Of a stretch of DNA of 64,000 bases, positions 23,801-38,800 are shown in pieces. Position numbers and translations under genes: made by a program. The notes below the pieces were generated by a model. That model had not been told where the DNA came from, did not search any database, and saw only the letters and a program-made list of their open reading frames with translations. The DNA lies in contig SADC01001324.1 of the NCBI GenBank assembly GCA_004194705.1, positions 1-64,000 on the forward strand, in the 5' to 3' direction. Position 1 is the stretch's first letter. Each line of letters opens with the position of its first letter. This DNA comes from Ditylenchus dipsaci (lineage: Eukaryota > Nematoda > Chromadorea > Rhabditida > Anguinidae).

Positions 23801-26800
23801 TTTGCGGCCGAATTGTTTGCGTTATGATTTGCGATAGTATGACATGAAAAAACCCTGGAGATGATCATTTGATACTTCGTGTGAGCTCTTTTAATTTGTT
23901 ATATTTCAGACACATCTGTCCTTCGGTCATGAATTCACCCAGGCTGTGGAAATGAAGCAAGTGGTAAGAAAATGTTGCATATTTGCTTGCCCCCTATCTC
24001 ATTATGTACACGTGCTATAATTTCTAGGCTCAGCAAGAGGCGGAAAAAGCTCGTTATCTCGTGGAGAAGGCCGAGCAGATGAAGCTGGCTGCCATCACTA
24101 CTGCTGAAGGAGATGCTCAGGCTTCAAAGCTCCTTGCAAAGGCATTCAGTGAAGTTGGTGATGGTCTAATTGAGCTGCGAAAGATTGAGGCTGCCGAAGA
24201 AATCGCGGAATTGATGGCCAAGAATAAGAATGTTACGTATTTGCCGAAAGGAGACGTGACTCCCCTGCTAGCTCTTCCCTAAAAGTATTAGGGTAAAAAA
24301 CGCATGCAGAGTTTCCTTTATTTGTTGAATCCTTTTGTTGTTCGGTTCAGGAGTAAAATTTTAGTTTGCGGTCTCTGTGCCTGTCATCATCTAGTGCCGC
24401 TAATATGAGATTCACCGTAATTTTGGTGCAGGATCAAAATACCCAAAGACAAAATACCCAAGGCAAAATACCCAATTGCAAAATACCAAGGACAAAATAC
24501 CCAAAATACAAAATACCCAATGGTCAAAATACCCAAAGACAAAATACCTAATTTAGTTTAGGTTTCTTCATCCCCTCCTGCCAGTAAATTCTCTTTCAAA
24601 GGTCAGCAGGGGAAGATCAAAGAATTCTTCTCTATATTATGTAAAGCTTGGTTGTCTGAATCTCTGGCCTATAGCGTCTGACGGTTGGCCAGCGAGGCAG
24701 CGGCAACCAGACATTTTTTAATATTTTAGAATTTGTCGCGCGACATTTTCTAATATTTTTTGGTAAATTCGGTTGTTTTGTCCCGAATTTACCGAAAAAT
24801 ATTAGAAAATGTCGCGCGACAAATTCTAAAAATATTAGAAATTGTCTGGTTGCCCGAGGCAGCTGCTTAGAGCTAAAGGCAATCAGTTGGGGCAAAAAGA
24901 CCGTATAAAGAAAGCTGTCTATAAGTTTGTTGTAAATAGAAAAAAGTAGAAGAAATAAAACTTTTGACCACTTCTATTCCCTACTGATTTATTTAATGTA
25001 AATTTTCTAGGACAAAAGCTACCCCCTATTCTGACTACCTCAAAACTTCTAATTAAAATAACCCAAAAACGTAGAAATTTTTTGATCCAAGTGGACGAAC
25101 ATTTGGTTTTGATAGTACATGGAAGATCCAGCAAAACTGTAGTCAGTTCGTAGAAAAATGTTCGAATTAATCAGTAAACTTTTCAAGAAAAAATATATAA
25201 ACATTTCGTGTCGGGACAAATTTTTGTGGATGAATTTGGTGTGGATGAATTCGTGTGTGGATGGATTCGCTTAACGCTCGTTCAATCCTGCTCTGATGGT
25301 CTTGCTGGATTGCCAAGAGCCTAACGATTATTTTTATACTAAATTTATAAATAAAAATTTAAAAAATTGGGTGTTAAAGGAGCATGCCCACGCTTATATA
25401 AGGTGGTGCCCGGGAATTCGAATTTTTACCAAATCATTGAACTTGTGTACGGATTTTTCAACTTGGTTTCTAACAAAACCACACCTGAAATTAAATTCTA
25501 GACCTTGTTTTGTTAGAAACAAGTTGAAAAATCCGTACACAAGTTCAATTATTAGGAAAAAATTTTAAATTCCGGGCAGCACCTCTTATTAGCGTGGTAT
25601 GCCCCTTTAAACTATCACCTCTCTCTAATTGAAGCCCCTAGAGAGAGGTTTAAAAATAGAAGTCCCGGGGCTTTTATCTCTTATGTAGCATTAGAGCTGT
25701 TCTGTTTTCTGTGGACAATTGATGTATTCCATTCTCAGAGTGTTTTTGTTTGCTTTTTCGATCAAATTTTTTTAAATTGAAGCTTGAAATCTGAGGAGTC
25801 GAATAAGTTTTTGGATTTCGGGTTTGAGACTTTTTTTTGGTTTCAATTTTTTGGTTTTAGATAGGAAATCGTGATTTTTTTTTTCATTCGATAGTGAAAA
25901 TCTCGGAGCTAAGTGGGTTAGACGATCAGCGCCGAATGTCCATTGTGTAGCGCTGAATCTCAGCTTTTGTTTATAAAATGAGCGTAGAGAAATGATGATT
26001 TTAGACAGGCGATGTGTCAAAGAGTATGGAGATGGTCATATAGAGAGAATGGGCGTAATCGTTTCGCCAATGAAATTTTCGCCAATAAGGTCATTTCGCC
26101 AATGCATCTTTTCGCCAATGACATCTTTTCGTGTATACTAAGGTTGGGTAATTCTCCGGAAAAAGTATTTCTCCGGGTAATTACCGGGTGATTTCGGGTA
26201 ATTACCCAAGTAATTACCGAGAAATAAGGCCAGAAAAATATTTTACGGTAATTACCGTTAATTACCATCAACCAACCCTAGTGTATACTCTTGATTTCTT
26301 TGGCAAATAAGCGGTGAGAAGTGTAAATGTGATTAATTCTTTAATTGGGTACACATCAATAGCGAATAGATGATCTCTCAGGTTCGACTCCCAGTGGGTG
26401 CATACCAGTGTTTACTGAGCTCACTCCGAGTGAGAATCTCACTGAGAATTCTTAGTGAGAATCTCACTCACTCTCACTCACAAGGTTTTTTTTCAATTTT
26501 CACTCTCACTCTCAACAAAAAACGTTATTCTTACTCAAAGCCTGGGAGGACAAATTTTGTTCTCGCTCACTCTCACTCACGGGCCAAAAAAACGTCTTCA
26601 CCCTCATAAAAATCCGATTTTGGCTTACCGTATTTCCTCTAATAAGCGCCCATGCTCTAATAAGCGCCCACGCTCTAATAAGCGCCCAATCCTAATTGTG
26701 AGGACCTCAGTCTCAGGCTGAGGTCCTTAAAGTCCTCAAAGCTCTGGGCTGAGACTCTCAGCCAGAGCAAATATTTGCTTATCTGTTTTTTGCGTTTTCT

Positions 26801-29800
26801 TAACTCCTACGAGCTTTACTGATTCCGCGTTTTAGATTTTGATTGAGCACTCAAAATTTTCGAGATCGACCCCAAAATTTCAGATTTTTGGGGGTTTGAA
26901 ATATAAGCGCCCATGGGCTCTTATTAGAGGAAATACGCTAATTCTCAGTGAGATTCTCACTTTTAGTGAGATCTCACTGTCAGTCAGATTCTCACTGAGA
27001 ATAAAAACTGTTTTTATATTATCACTCCACTCACAGGTTGTGAGGACAAAAAAAAATCTTACTCTGTGAGGACAATTTTTTGAATTCTCACTCTCACTCA
27101 CAGGCCCAAAAGTGTCCTCAGCAAAACGCTGGTGGATACCTTTTTTTTCGTGAAGATCCAAGTAACCCCCTACAAAGAGTATTTTTCTCTGAGCATACTT
27201 TTTTCGTATCCTTTTATTTTTTTACCCCAATCCCATGCAATGAAGAGTGTGCCAGTCTTTCGCCGCGAAGCGGCCAAATACACTTGGTTTCGTGTGCATA
27301 AAAGCTGGAAAATGGGTGAAAAGTGAACAAAGTCAGCTTAGAGAAAAATACTCTTTGGGGAGGAGGGTTACTTGACGGATCCTGTCCCTTTTTTATCTCC
27401 TTTAATTGACAAATTTGGTGTCAAAATGTTCTGAACACTCATTTCTATCCAATAAAATTATCAGCGCAGGCTTTCACACCTACTGAAGCTTTCATCTAGG
27501 CTAACATAGGCTAAATTGCGAAAATTGATAATTTTTGAGAGTTCCTTTGACTATCTTGGTTGATATTTTTTGGCTTTTTCGGCAATTCACACGTTTCATA
27601 TACCAAAATGTAGCCAAGATTCTAGGCTTTGATCTGAGATATCAAACAGAGAAAAAAGATATATTTAGTCAGAGCTGAAATTTAAGAAACATTGTACGAT
27701 GTCCAAATCCATGCCATTCTACCCAGGACTTTCCTGGAACTTTTCGGTATTATTTGGAACTGCCGTTTTTGCAATTTTAATTTACATGGCTATTTATAAG
27801 CTTAAAGTCAAAATGTAGCTCTGCTTCTTGCCGTCATTTTCAGCATGCGGTTGTATGAAATAATGTAAATCGAAATCGCAAAAAACGTCAGTTCTCAAAT
27901 AATACCGAAATCCTACCTCTCAAAAATACTCTTTTCTTCCTTGGTAAAAACTTGCTTACTACCCACTTTTCTGAAGTGATAGTGGCGTGGAAAAATTCTT
28001 TCTGGTTCCTCGTGAAATTCTTACGCTAGAAAGTTACTAAACGCGTCGACAAATAAATAAAATTGGTAGAGATTGAGGCAATATAAAACTAAGTAACCAT
28101 CATTTTGAATGGTTTCCTTTCATTTGGATGGTCGTTTGCACGAAATCCCAAAATTAGGGCGTTTGGTGACAGTAAAGCCGTGCTGGAAATGATTGTAATC
28201 AATTCCTGGATAGTTTTTGACCTTGGTAGTTAGTGAACTTACTAAAAATATAGAGTAAAAGAATAGGTTATGCACCCACTGGGAGTCGAACCTGAGAGAT
28301 CATCTATTCGCTATTGGATGTGTACCCCATTTAAAGTATTTAATCCCATTTACACTTCTCACCGCTTATTTGCCAAAGAAATCAAGAGTATACGCAAAAA
28401 GAGTCTATTGGCGAAAAGATGCCATTGGCGAAGTGATCTCATTGGCGAAGAGATGCTATTGGCGAAGAGATCGCATTGGCGAAACGATTACGCCCGAGAG
28501 AATTTGGATTTGAACTAGGGTTGCTGAAATGTCCGGACATTTATATTTTGGACATATGTCCGGACATTTATGGATTGATAATTTTGAGAGTTTTCCTTTG
28601 ACTATTTGGTTGATATTTTTGGCTTTTTGGCTTTTTTTGTCCGAAATTTTGGACATACGTCCAAATTTCGGACACTTATACAACCAAACTTATTCAAAAA
28701 ATTTCAATTAACGATACCATAATCGTTCATAGATACATCAAATTCATTTACAATTGAATCTTTTTACTCAGTTTCCAATTCTATTTCTTCCACCGCTTGT
28801 TCCAGTCGCGTTGGCTTAGGTTTTGCTTTGGATACCGTCTAGGTGGTCTAAATTTACAATTTATTGCTACCGAGCTGGTTCTGAAACTCTTAATTCACAG
28901 TCTTTGAAAACCTAGGGCTGAAAAAAGGAACAAAATAGAGAAGATACCTGAGGACGTAAAATCCGCGGATTTTATCCCTATCCTCGCATTTAATACGGTG
29001 GTTATTGATACCGGTCCTGGTTCTGGAACTATTAAGTAGTTCGAGCATCCACGTGGTTTGGGTACGATCTATGAGGTATTGGGTAGCTTCTAGGTGGTTT
29101 GGGACCCATCCAAATGATTCGGGAAACTTACAGTTGGTTTGAGTAATATCCATTGATTTGGGTAACGTCTAGGTGGTCTAAATTTACAATACTAGTGAAA
29201 GTTTCAATAAATTATATTTTTTTTTGTCATTTTCAATCTGAAAATAAAAATCAGAAAAAGTAGCAAAACAACTGTAAAAAAATTGTGTAACAATCTCATT
29301 TATATATGTCCGATTTTAATAAAGGCGGACATTTTGCAGGACATATTTCCGGACATATGTCCATAAATGTCCGGACATATGTCCATTCAGCAACCCTAAT
29401 TTGAACCTTCTTTTGAATTTTTGCTTTTTGTCTCGAGAGGAAAATCATTTCTTATTTTTTATATGTTATCGAAAGGGTTAAGCTTTTTCTTGCTGCAAAA
29501 AACTCTTTTCTCCCCAAAGAATTTTTTTTGCTGCTAATTTGGTCTGCTGCAAAAAGACTTGTTTTGGCTGCAAAATACTTTGCCGCTATTCCATTGTAAA
29601 CCCCCCCCCCCCCCCTCCCGCTAAAAAAAGAGCTATTCCAGTGTACTCCTCTCGAGCCCCCTGCGCCCCCGAAGTGGGCGCAGGGGCTTGAGAGGGGGGG
29701 GCAGGGTGCTCGCATTTTTCACTTATTTAAAAATCATGTTTAAATGACTCCTAAGTAAGCTTTATGTGCTTAAAACGATAAGAAAGTCATTTTGTGACAC

Positions 29801-32800
29801 TTTTCCACATAAAAAATAGATTTTTTGAAAAAAAAATTTTGACCAAAATATAACTTTTACCTTGGGGGACCAAGGTGAAATCACCCTGTATTAAGGTATT
29901 CTGCCCCGTTTTGGTTACTGGAGCTGAGCAAAAAGAGCCACTATATGAATTTTATGGTCAAGAGTACTTCTCGGAATCATGTCTAAGGTAAGTGAGTGCG
30001 CGCATCTCTAACTCTCAAGCCCCTTGCGCCCCCTTCGGGGGCGCAAGGGGCTTGGAGTTGAGATGCGCACACCCACATACCTTAGACACAAATCACTCGA
30101 AAGTGACTCTGGATGCATAACAATGTATGCATACCAGAGTTTCTTTATGCGGTAGACCCCAGTTAACAAAACTATGTTCAAATTCTATTTTTTAGTGACT
30201 TAGGGGGTATTCAAGTACCCTTTTCTGGTGGCTTACTTAGTCCCCCAAGTCAAAAAAGCAGATGTCGGTCAATTTTTTTCAAACATCGATTTTTCATGTG
30301 GAAAAGTGTCCCAAAATGACTTTCTTATCGTTTTAAGCACATAAAAGTTACTTAAGAGTCATTTAAACGTAATTTTCCAATAAGTGAAAAATGCAAGCCC
30401 CCTCCTCCCAGCTAAATAAGTGCCACGACGCCCACGACACCGAGTCGTTATAGAGAGCTATAACGACTCGGTTTAGCCGGTCCCTTGAGAGTCGTTATAG
30501 AGAGCGTCGACTGTAGTATGGAATACCACCCTATCCCAAAATCTGACCTTATAAAAATCTATATAATTACCATTCGCACAACAACTTTAGGATTAGCCCT
30601 TAGGCTCGGGGGTAGGCCAGCGTATGGAAGTTGTGACTAATAACAGTTTTACGCACATTTTCCGGGGTCTGGGACATATATTTGGGTGCTCTTTACTCAA
30701 GTTTTAAAAGTCCTAAGTTTGGGGGGGGGGTGGTAGTGGTCTGTAAATTTGTCCAGAAATCAAAAAAGGTCGCGCAGGTTAGTAGGTAGGTGAGTGGGTA
30801 GGAGAGTGGCTAGGGATGCCAGGAGATTGGATGAGGGCATCAGGAGAGTGATTAGGATGCCAGGAGGATAACTTGGGGTACCAGGAAAGTTGATAGGTGA
30901 GCCTGTAGAGTTGGTAGGGGTAGCAAAAGAGTAGGGAGGTGAGCCAGGATAGTAGGTATTCGAGCCAGTAGAGTGGGTAGGTCTACCAGGAAAGTGGATA
31001 GGAGTACCAGGACAGGAGGTAGGTGAGCCAGGAGAGTGATCACGGGTACTAAGGGAGTAGGTAAATGCGACAGGAGAGAGGTTATGGGCTAAAGTTTAGA
31101 ATGTGACCTTTTTCTAAAAATGGTCAAAATCAGTTTTTTTATTTGTATAACATTGTAAAAAATGCTCAGCATTCATTTTTATTGTTGGGAAAGCTAATTT
31201 TTCGAAAAAAAAAATTTTTCAATCCACAGGGGGTATCATGGTTTTTTAGTCAAAATTTCGAAAATTCGAATTGGCGCCTTTTGAATTTTAAAGGATTAAG
31301 GGCTGTATAGGGAGGGGAGGGAATAAAAGGGGGCCACTAATCACACAAGGGCCACTAACAAGAAGATGTTGAACATAGTTTTGAATACTGGGGCCTACCG
31401 CATAAATAAACTCTGGTATGCATACATTTTTATGCATCCAGAGTCACTTTCGAGTGATTTGTGTCTAAGGTATGTGGGTGTGCGCATCTCAACTCCAAGC
31501 CCCCAAGCCCCTGCGCCCCCGAAGGGGCGCAGGGGCTTGAGAGTTAGAGATGCGCGCACTCACTTACCTTAGACATGATTCCGAGAAGTACTCTTGACCA
31601 TAAAATGCATATAGTCTTTTTTGCCACGGCCCAGTTGAAAACATGGTGAGGCAGTTGAAAATTCAGACAATAACTTGCAAAATTCATTTATTTATTTTAA
31701 ATTACAGAAAGTTAATTTTTCATTTCTTATTCCCTTTTAAATTCAAAAGGCGCCAATTTAAATTTTTCAAATTTTGACTAAAAAACCATGATACCCCCCC
31801 TGTGGATTGAAAAATTTTTTTTTTTCGAAAAATTAGCTTTCCCAACAATAAAAATGAATGCTGAGCATTTTTTACAATGTTATACAAATAAAAAAACTGA
31901 TTTTGACCATTTTTAGAAAAAGGTCACATTCTAAACTCCAGCCAGGTTATGGGTGCTAGAAGACGTTTAGACCTGTATCAATTATTTTTGAGTTTTTCAG
32001 TTAGCCATTTTGGCTGATTAATTACTTTTTTTAGTTAAACGAGGCGTAGTTGGTCCGCAACAGGAGTACAGTAGCGGAAAAAAGTCTGCGAACAAGCATG
32101 TTTTCTGCAGTCTTTGTGTTATAACTTCCGGCAAATAATTTCTTTCGCATACCTATCAAAAGCAAAACTACTTTACGGAATCTCACCTTCCTTTTCATGT
32201 ACAAAAACATTTGAGTCTGTAAAATATTTCGTCACTGAACAGCTCTTTTATTCGAATGATCGCTTTTTAAAGACGGGAAAAAATCTGTGAACAAAACATT
32301 TAAACGTCTGTTGTTAAAAGGCAAAAGATTAAAGTGTTTCTCATTTGAAAGCCGTGAATCTCAGCTATTATTCGCTGGGTCAAATTCGTCTTTCTGATTA
32401 TTCTGAGAAAACTTATGACTATTATCATAAATGTGTCGATTTATAGTCAAATAAAAGTAAATGTAAGGAAAATGGTTATTCGGTCACGTAAATACGAGCT
32501 TTTATTGAAAATTTTAATATCAAAAATTGGCATCTAATGCAAATTCTGTAAGCTCTTTTATTTATCTACAAAATGGCATGTCGACTGTTCTTTTACTTTA
32601 ATTTTCACCAGAAAACATATTTATGATAATAGTCATAAGTTTTTTCAGAATAATCAAAAAGACGAATTTGAGATTTACGGCTTTCAAATGAGAAACACTT
32701 TAATCTTTTGCCTTTTAAAAACAGACAAGTGAATGTTTTGTTCGCAGACTTTTTTCCGCCTTTCAAAAAAGCGGTCATTCGAATGAAAGAGCTGTCTAGT

Positions 32801-35800
32801 GACGAAATATTTCACAGACTCAAACGTTTTTGTACTTAAAATGAAGGTGAGATTCTGTAAAGTAGTTTTGCTTTTAATAGGTATGCGAAAAAATGATTTG
32901 CCGGAAGTTATAACGCAAAGACTGCAAAAAACATGCTTGTTTGCAGACTTTTTCCGCTGCTGAATATTCACACTCTGTGATCGTTATGATGAATAAAGTT
33001 AGTTATCGTGTGCTCATGAAATCTTCTTCACAATTTGGTTCTTTCATTGATTTTACGCGTCTGTTTTAAAAATAATGTCCTACTGAGGTGCGAGGTGGAT
33101 GTTATAAAGCTCTTCATTCTAATTTCCGCATTTTAAATAGTAAGGCTCTTTGTTTTTGATGTGGTAAATACAGACGTTTCGAGGGTAAACGGACGTTTCA
33201 GGGACTTTTTTTAAAAATAAAAAATCCCTGAAAGACACGAACTTAATTTTTAATAAATTGCCTTAGTCTACCCTGTAGTTTTGAAAAAGCCAAACAGCAA
33301 CGTTCAAAAACAGCAAGGGGACAGAAGCAATTTTTTCAAAAAAAGTTACTTCTTGCCTTTAAATTCGAATTCCCGCAAAATTTTAACTAAAATATGCAAA
33401 ATTTTGCTATTTTGGAAGTATGTCGGAAGTAGGAAGTCGGAGGTCCATTGTGACCACGTTTACTTCACCACCGACTTCAACATCCGACATCGACATCTCA
33501 TTGTGGCAACCGTATTATTTTAAGCATTAATGATACATTTGAAGGCCGTTGTGTCAAATTTTTGGAAATGTAAGTATCTACGACTTGTGTTTCTGCGCAC
33601 ACTAATTCAAATATTTTAAAAGTTGGTAGTAAGAATTGATTGGAGCGCCGTTTCAAAAATTGTTTCGCAGTATTTATAATGCTCCCCCGATGCTGGGTAA
33701 CGGACATTATTGATGGCTAAAGTTAAAAAAAAAATCTTTGCGGAGATTGCATTTAACGATAAATTAAAATAGAAAAAATCTTGGTCAAACTTTTTGTTTC
33801 GCCTTTATCGGATTTATTTGAATACTCAGTATGCACCTAGCTCTTTTGATCGACATTTTTTTACTCTTATGATTAATTATCTGAAAAGTAGACTTTTTGT
33901 GGAACAACCTGGTAAAAAAGTGAAGCTCATTGTCCTGTCTATGGTCAAATTTATTGCACAGCAATTTTTTTTTAACCTTGTCCATTACTGCTTGCAACCC
34001 GTAATTACCGACAATTACCAGCCCTGATAAAGATCTATTATGGCTTACTAGGGTAAAGGAAGTGCCAGCTGTAGAATTTGGTCGTGGTCTATTTCTGGCA
34101 CACTTCGCAATAGATCCTACATACAACACTTAATATAAAATGGAGAAAACTGCTAACAAAAAAATTTACCACTATACTAGCTTCTGCAGAGGTTTGCGCC
34201 TAACGTTTTCAAACGGGTGGGTCAGCACGTATTGTATCAGCTGCAACGCGAATGTATGTTACAATTTAAAAGCTGTAAAATTCGAATTTTGACCTGCATA
34301 AACAAATGGATATCCTTGGGTATGGCCGATTTTTGCAGGAGGGTCGTTATGAAAGGCAGAAGCATACATCCTAATTCGTTGAGCTCACCTACAAATTTTG
34401 AATATAGTAAAGCGGTGTTAATTGGTTGCGCCTTGGAAATTATTCAAAGGGGGGGGGGAACTTTATATACGCATCGTCTTTTGTCGAAAGTTATAGTCCC
34501 TCTGGGGGTGTTTTAATTTACTTTTTTAGTAAGGTTTTTGACTTTTAGGTCCAAAAATCATCGAACACTCGATTGCAACCATTTCCAGCATTGTTTTGTT
34601 GTCATCAACTGCCTCAATTTTGCGATTTTTGGCAAATGACCACCAAAATTAAAGGAAAACCAGCCAAAATGATGCGTACTAGGAACTGAGATTTTTTGCG
34701 ATTTCAATTTACATTATTTTATACAACCGTATGCTGAAAATGACGGCAAGAAGCAGGGCTGCATTTTGAGTGTAAGTTTGCAGATGAGTATGTAAATTAA
34801 AATCGGGAAAAAACGTCAGTTCCAGGATACTACCGAAAAGTACTGGTATAGTCCTATTGAGGATTTCATGGAATAGGATTTTTTATATTTTAGCCCTAAC
34901 TTTATACCAACTATTCATCTGTATGATATCTCAAATGAAAGCCCAGAAGCTTGGCTACATTTGACACGAAACTTGTAAATAAATGGAGAAAAAAAATAAG
35001 GCCTGCAGTCAGTGGTAGTCGAACCTGTGACCTAGGGCGATGCGTATATAAAGTTAGAAAATTCGACCTGATTTTTGATATTTTTTGCTAAAGAAAATGA
35101 CTCGAACGGACTTCGTATATTTCTTAAAACAGCGTAAACAATACCTTCATTAGCACTTTCTACAATGCCCACCAGAATATCCACAAGACGTTTCAATCTG
35201 CCTAGAATGTTTTTTATAAGATATAATACCTTCTATTCCAATATAAACACTACCATCAGAATTGGCAAAGAGTGGAGCATCACCACACGTGCAAATCACA
35301 TTCAGAAACTGACGGGCATCAAATTTGAGCAGGAGCCTGAGGTTAGGAAAACTACAATCACTTGCCAATTCCGCATTTGACTGCAAAGAAGAAGCAGATT
35401 TAGGACGGAGTTGGATGAGGAACTTGTAGGTCTCCATTGGCACCAGTTCACACTGTAAGCCATTGTCACACTTAAACATTTTTGGCTGATAACAAACCGA
35501 CCAAATTCTCGGGTAGATATCCGAATGGATATGCTCGCCCAGCCAAACAGCAATTTAAGTAGAGCAGCAGTTTGTTGCCTTGCACAATCTCGCAGTCCGA
35601 GAGGACTTCTTTGTTGACGAACCTCTGGAGGTTGGCAAACATCTCCTGAAAAGAAAATTAATAGTTGGTTGTGTCGGTTTCTCGGTCGCCTCAAATTAAT
35701 TTTATCGCTTTCTAGTTCGGTCTAAAGTTGTCATATTTTTCACGCGCAGCTTATAGCTAGGACCCTTCCTCATCCCCACGCTGAAAATTACAAAAAAAGG

Positions 35801-38800
35801 AGAGGATAACTTGTATGACTAAAAATTTGTTTGAAAAGTTAGTGTTTATTGGCCTAAAATGGTTCACAGGTTCCAATGTAGGGGCAGTATGTATATTTTG
35901 GCTTGTTTGAGTAATTTCTAGTGATAACTTGATTTTATGAGGCCAAATCCAAGATCAACGACCGAAATCACTCGTATAAATTAGTAAAACAATAAAAAAA
36001 TACACGTCGCTCCTAAGTGGAATCGAACCTACGAACCATTTTGTACCAAAAATCTCCGATAATTATTCACTGTACCATGCTGAAAAGTCAAAATTTTATT
36101 TATACAAGTTGCCTAAACAGTTGCTTAAGGACAATTTTAACTTTCCTGTAGATGTTTGAGAAATTTACCTCAAGAGGTGTGGAGTAGTCTAAGAGGGCAT
36201 GGTTCATGACATAAATGATGCCATCAAACAATTGGTTTTGCCTGCAGGTAGTGATCACTTGGTGGATATCCTTAAATTTTTAGTTTAATAATTTTTGAAA
36301 ATTTTAAACAGCCTACCAATCGATCGATTGGCAATTTAGTTACAGCTAGTTCGAATTGCGAAAACTGTCCTCAGCAATCAAATAAGTCAAGTAGTCATGC
36401 ACCAGAGAAGCAGGTGGTTGGTCAAGTAGCTCGTCCGAAATAATCTCATCCAGCAGCTCCAGAAATATAGACCTGGAGAGTGGGTCCTTCTCCAATCTGG
36501 GATACACTGTGTTGTACAACAAATTAAAGTGACTGGTAGCCACACAGGCACGCTGCAGAACTAGAATGTTGCTCTGAAAATGAATATCATAATGGATTAC
36601 CAAATTATCGAATTAATTCAAGTTACGAAATTTTGCAGCAAACTTATGTTTTTTATTTTTCTTTTAAATTCTAAAATTAAAAAATAATAAATAAAACACC
36701 GTGATGTAGCCTTGCAGTTTTAGTTTCTTATAGGACATCGGGCAATGCAAGATCTCTGAAAATATAGAAAAAAAGTATAAGCCTAAAGCAAATCAAAATA
36801 ATTTGCTTCATACTTTTACCCTTTTATGCTACATTTTGCTAACATGTTGCACTAAATAATACCTCGTTAGAAAATCGAATCACAAAGCTACATTATCGTA
36901 AAAAATTCAGAATGTTAGAGAAAGAAAGGCGGTAACGAAAATTTGGATAATATTTAATTCTGCCCACTAATCTGACACGGGAAGTGCACAACCCGACCGC
37001 GGCCTATTAAAAACCTCATATACCAAAAGATAGCTTTAGTAATGCTGATCTCGGAACCGGTCGCAGAATCTGCTACGGAGCGATCTACGCCGAAATATAG
37101 GTCTTTAAAAATCGTAAAATTCGCCAGCTAGAATATAATGCTGACTAACATCAGATTCAAACATGTCAGTATGGTGCAGTGGAATGTATGGTGCCGTATG
37201 AGACTGACGCCCGCACAAGCCCACACAAGGCTCCCAACAAGTCTTACCGATACGGTGGAAAAAAACCTTCAATAAGTGTTTAAAGGGCATGCCCGTGCGC
37301 GACACGGAGAAAAGGCGGAGACCAGCACTTTTTCCTTTCTCGATCAAGTTTTACATGCGTTCTCATCTGAATTTTTTAAGTTTTCTGCCTAGTTTTCAAA
37401 AGTAGCATAAGGTCATTAATATCAGATTCGATGCAAGACGAGAGAAAAATGACACGATTCAAAAATTTTGCTGGTCCCCGCCTTAACGTTTTGAAACGCA
37501 CGGGCATGCCCCTTTAAAGTGTACTTTTTCTCCTCCAATATAATCACTTGCACGTGTGTACTAACGCTACGTGCTCACCCACATACCCACATACACGCGA
37601 AGAGTATTGCAGGAAGTCCCAAAAAAGTAAAAACTTTTCTCTTTTGTTTGCCATCAGTTGACCAAGCGTGGAAATTTGTCGACCATAATTGACAGGCGTA
37701 GCGAGAAATTTCTGACGGGGATGCCTGCTTGTGCTGGCGTCAGTTTCATACGTTGCTCTTATTTATAAATATTTTTTTATTTCATTTATTATTATTTTTG
37801 ATCATTTGATAATCCTTTGATCATTTTTTTGTCAACAAACACTATCATTGATTATTTGCTGTTAATAAATGAAAAGGACAATACTTTTTTTTTGGCGCAA
37901 ATCCACTTTTTTGGCGCAAATTTTTCTTTTGCGTAATTAGATTGAAAATTTCCAACTTTTTTTTAAAGTTTCAACATCATCATGTTTCTAGTTTTAATGA
38001 GGTATCATTTATTGCATCATCTCTAAAAATGAAATACAAAAAGCTAAAAGTATGAACCAAATCAGAAAAACCATTTAGTGCATACTTTTAGCTTTTTGTA
38101 TTTCATTTTTTAGAGATGATGCAATAAATGATACCTCATAAGAAACTAGAAGAGCGTGGCTACATGATGATGTTAAAGCTTTAAAAAAAGTTGAAAATTT
38201 ACAATCTAATTACGCAAAACAAAAATTGCGCAAAAAAAAGTATTGTCCTTAATGAAAATTGGTGAAAATAAATAAAAAGTTGAAAATGAACCAGCTGGGA
38301 GTCGAACCTTGGACATTAAAAAGGGGGCTGATAACGATTCCACTGCACCATACTGACGTTTTTTTGAACTGATGTTAGTCAGCGTTATATTCTAGCTGGC
38401 GAGTTTTACGATTTTTAAAGACCTATGTCTCGGCGTAGATCGCGGCCCTGTTCACCTTTAGGGCCACTTTTTTGCCTTGGTCCCCCATGTTGTTTTTTTC
38501 TCACAATTTTTTTGAAAATATTTTGATTGTTCTTCTTAAAGCCATTTTTTCTTTTGACCAGATGTTCCTCTAAACAAATGGCGATACACCACACAAAGCG
38601 TGTTTAGCTGTTCTATTTCAACTTTTTAGGTACTGCCCTGTATGATGGTCCGTTAAAGCTTGTTGATCGTGTTGTACACGATGTAGCGTCTCTACGGCGC
38701 AACCCGCGTGTTTTTGTTCAATGCTATGCAGGTATGTTTAGAGGTTTTTGGCGATTTTGCGTTAAGCTCAATTTCTTACAGGCTCTGAATTTCTTTGTTG

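Larger units (their letters stand above)
26051..28495. mobile_element. element with TTTCGCCAATG arrays, TSD GAGAGAAT
   Basis: The inverted ends GGGCGTAATCGTTTCGCCAATG run into arrays of TTTTCGCCAATG (26060-26130 direct; 28400-28490 inverted). Exact 8-bp duplications GAGAGAAT flank it (26043-26050 and 28496-28503). The interior carries tRNA-like segments in inverted orientation, two further MITEs (26139-26280 and 26631-26938) and AGTGAGAATCTCAC repeats, but no transposase. The terminal unit resembles that of MULE-3 (TTTTCCCAATG, with GCGTAATCGTTT at the tip), so the two may be relatives. Confidence 0.82.

Noticed and set aside
33785..34129. 114-codon minus-strand open frame as a missing VPS8 exon
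   Set aside because: Its residues do not resemble the expected VPS8 segment, and splice sites do not frame it.
35479..35483. Programmed ribosomal frameshifting in VPS8
   Set aside because: Shifts are numerous, occur in both directions and in four unrelated genes, mostly at simple homopolymers. Base-calling error explains them better.
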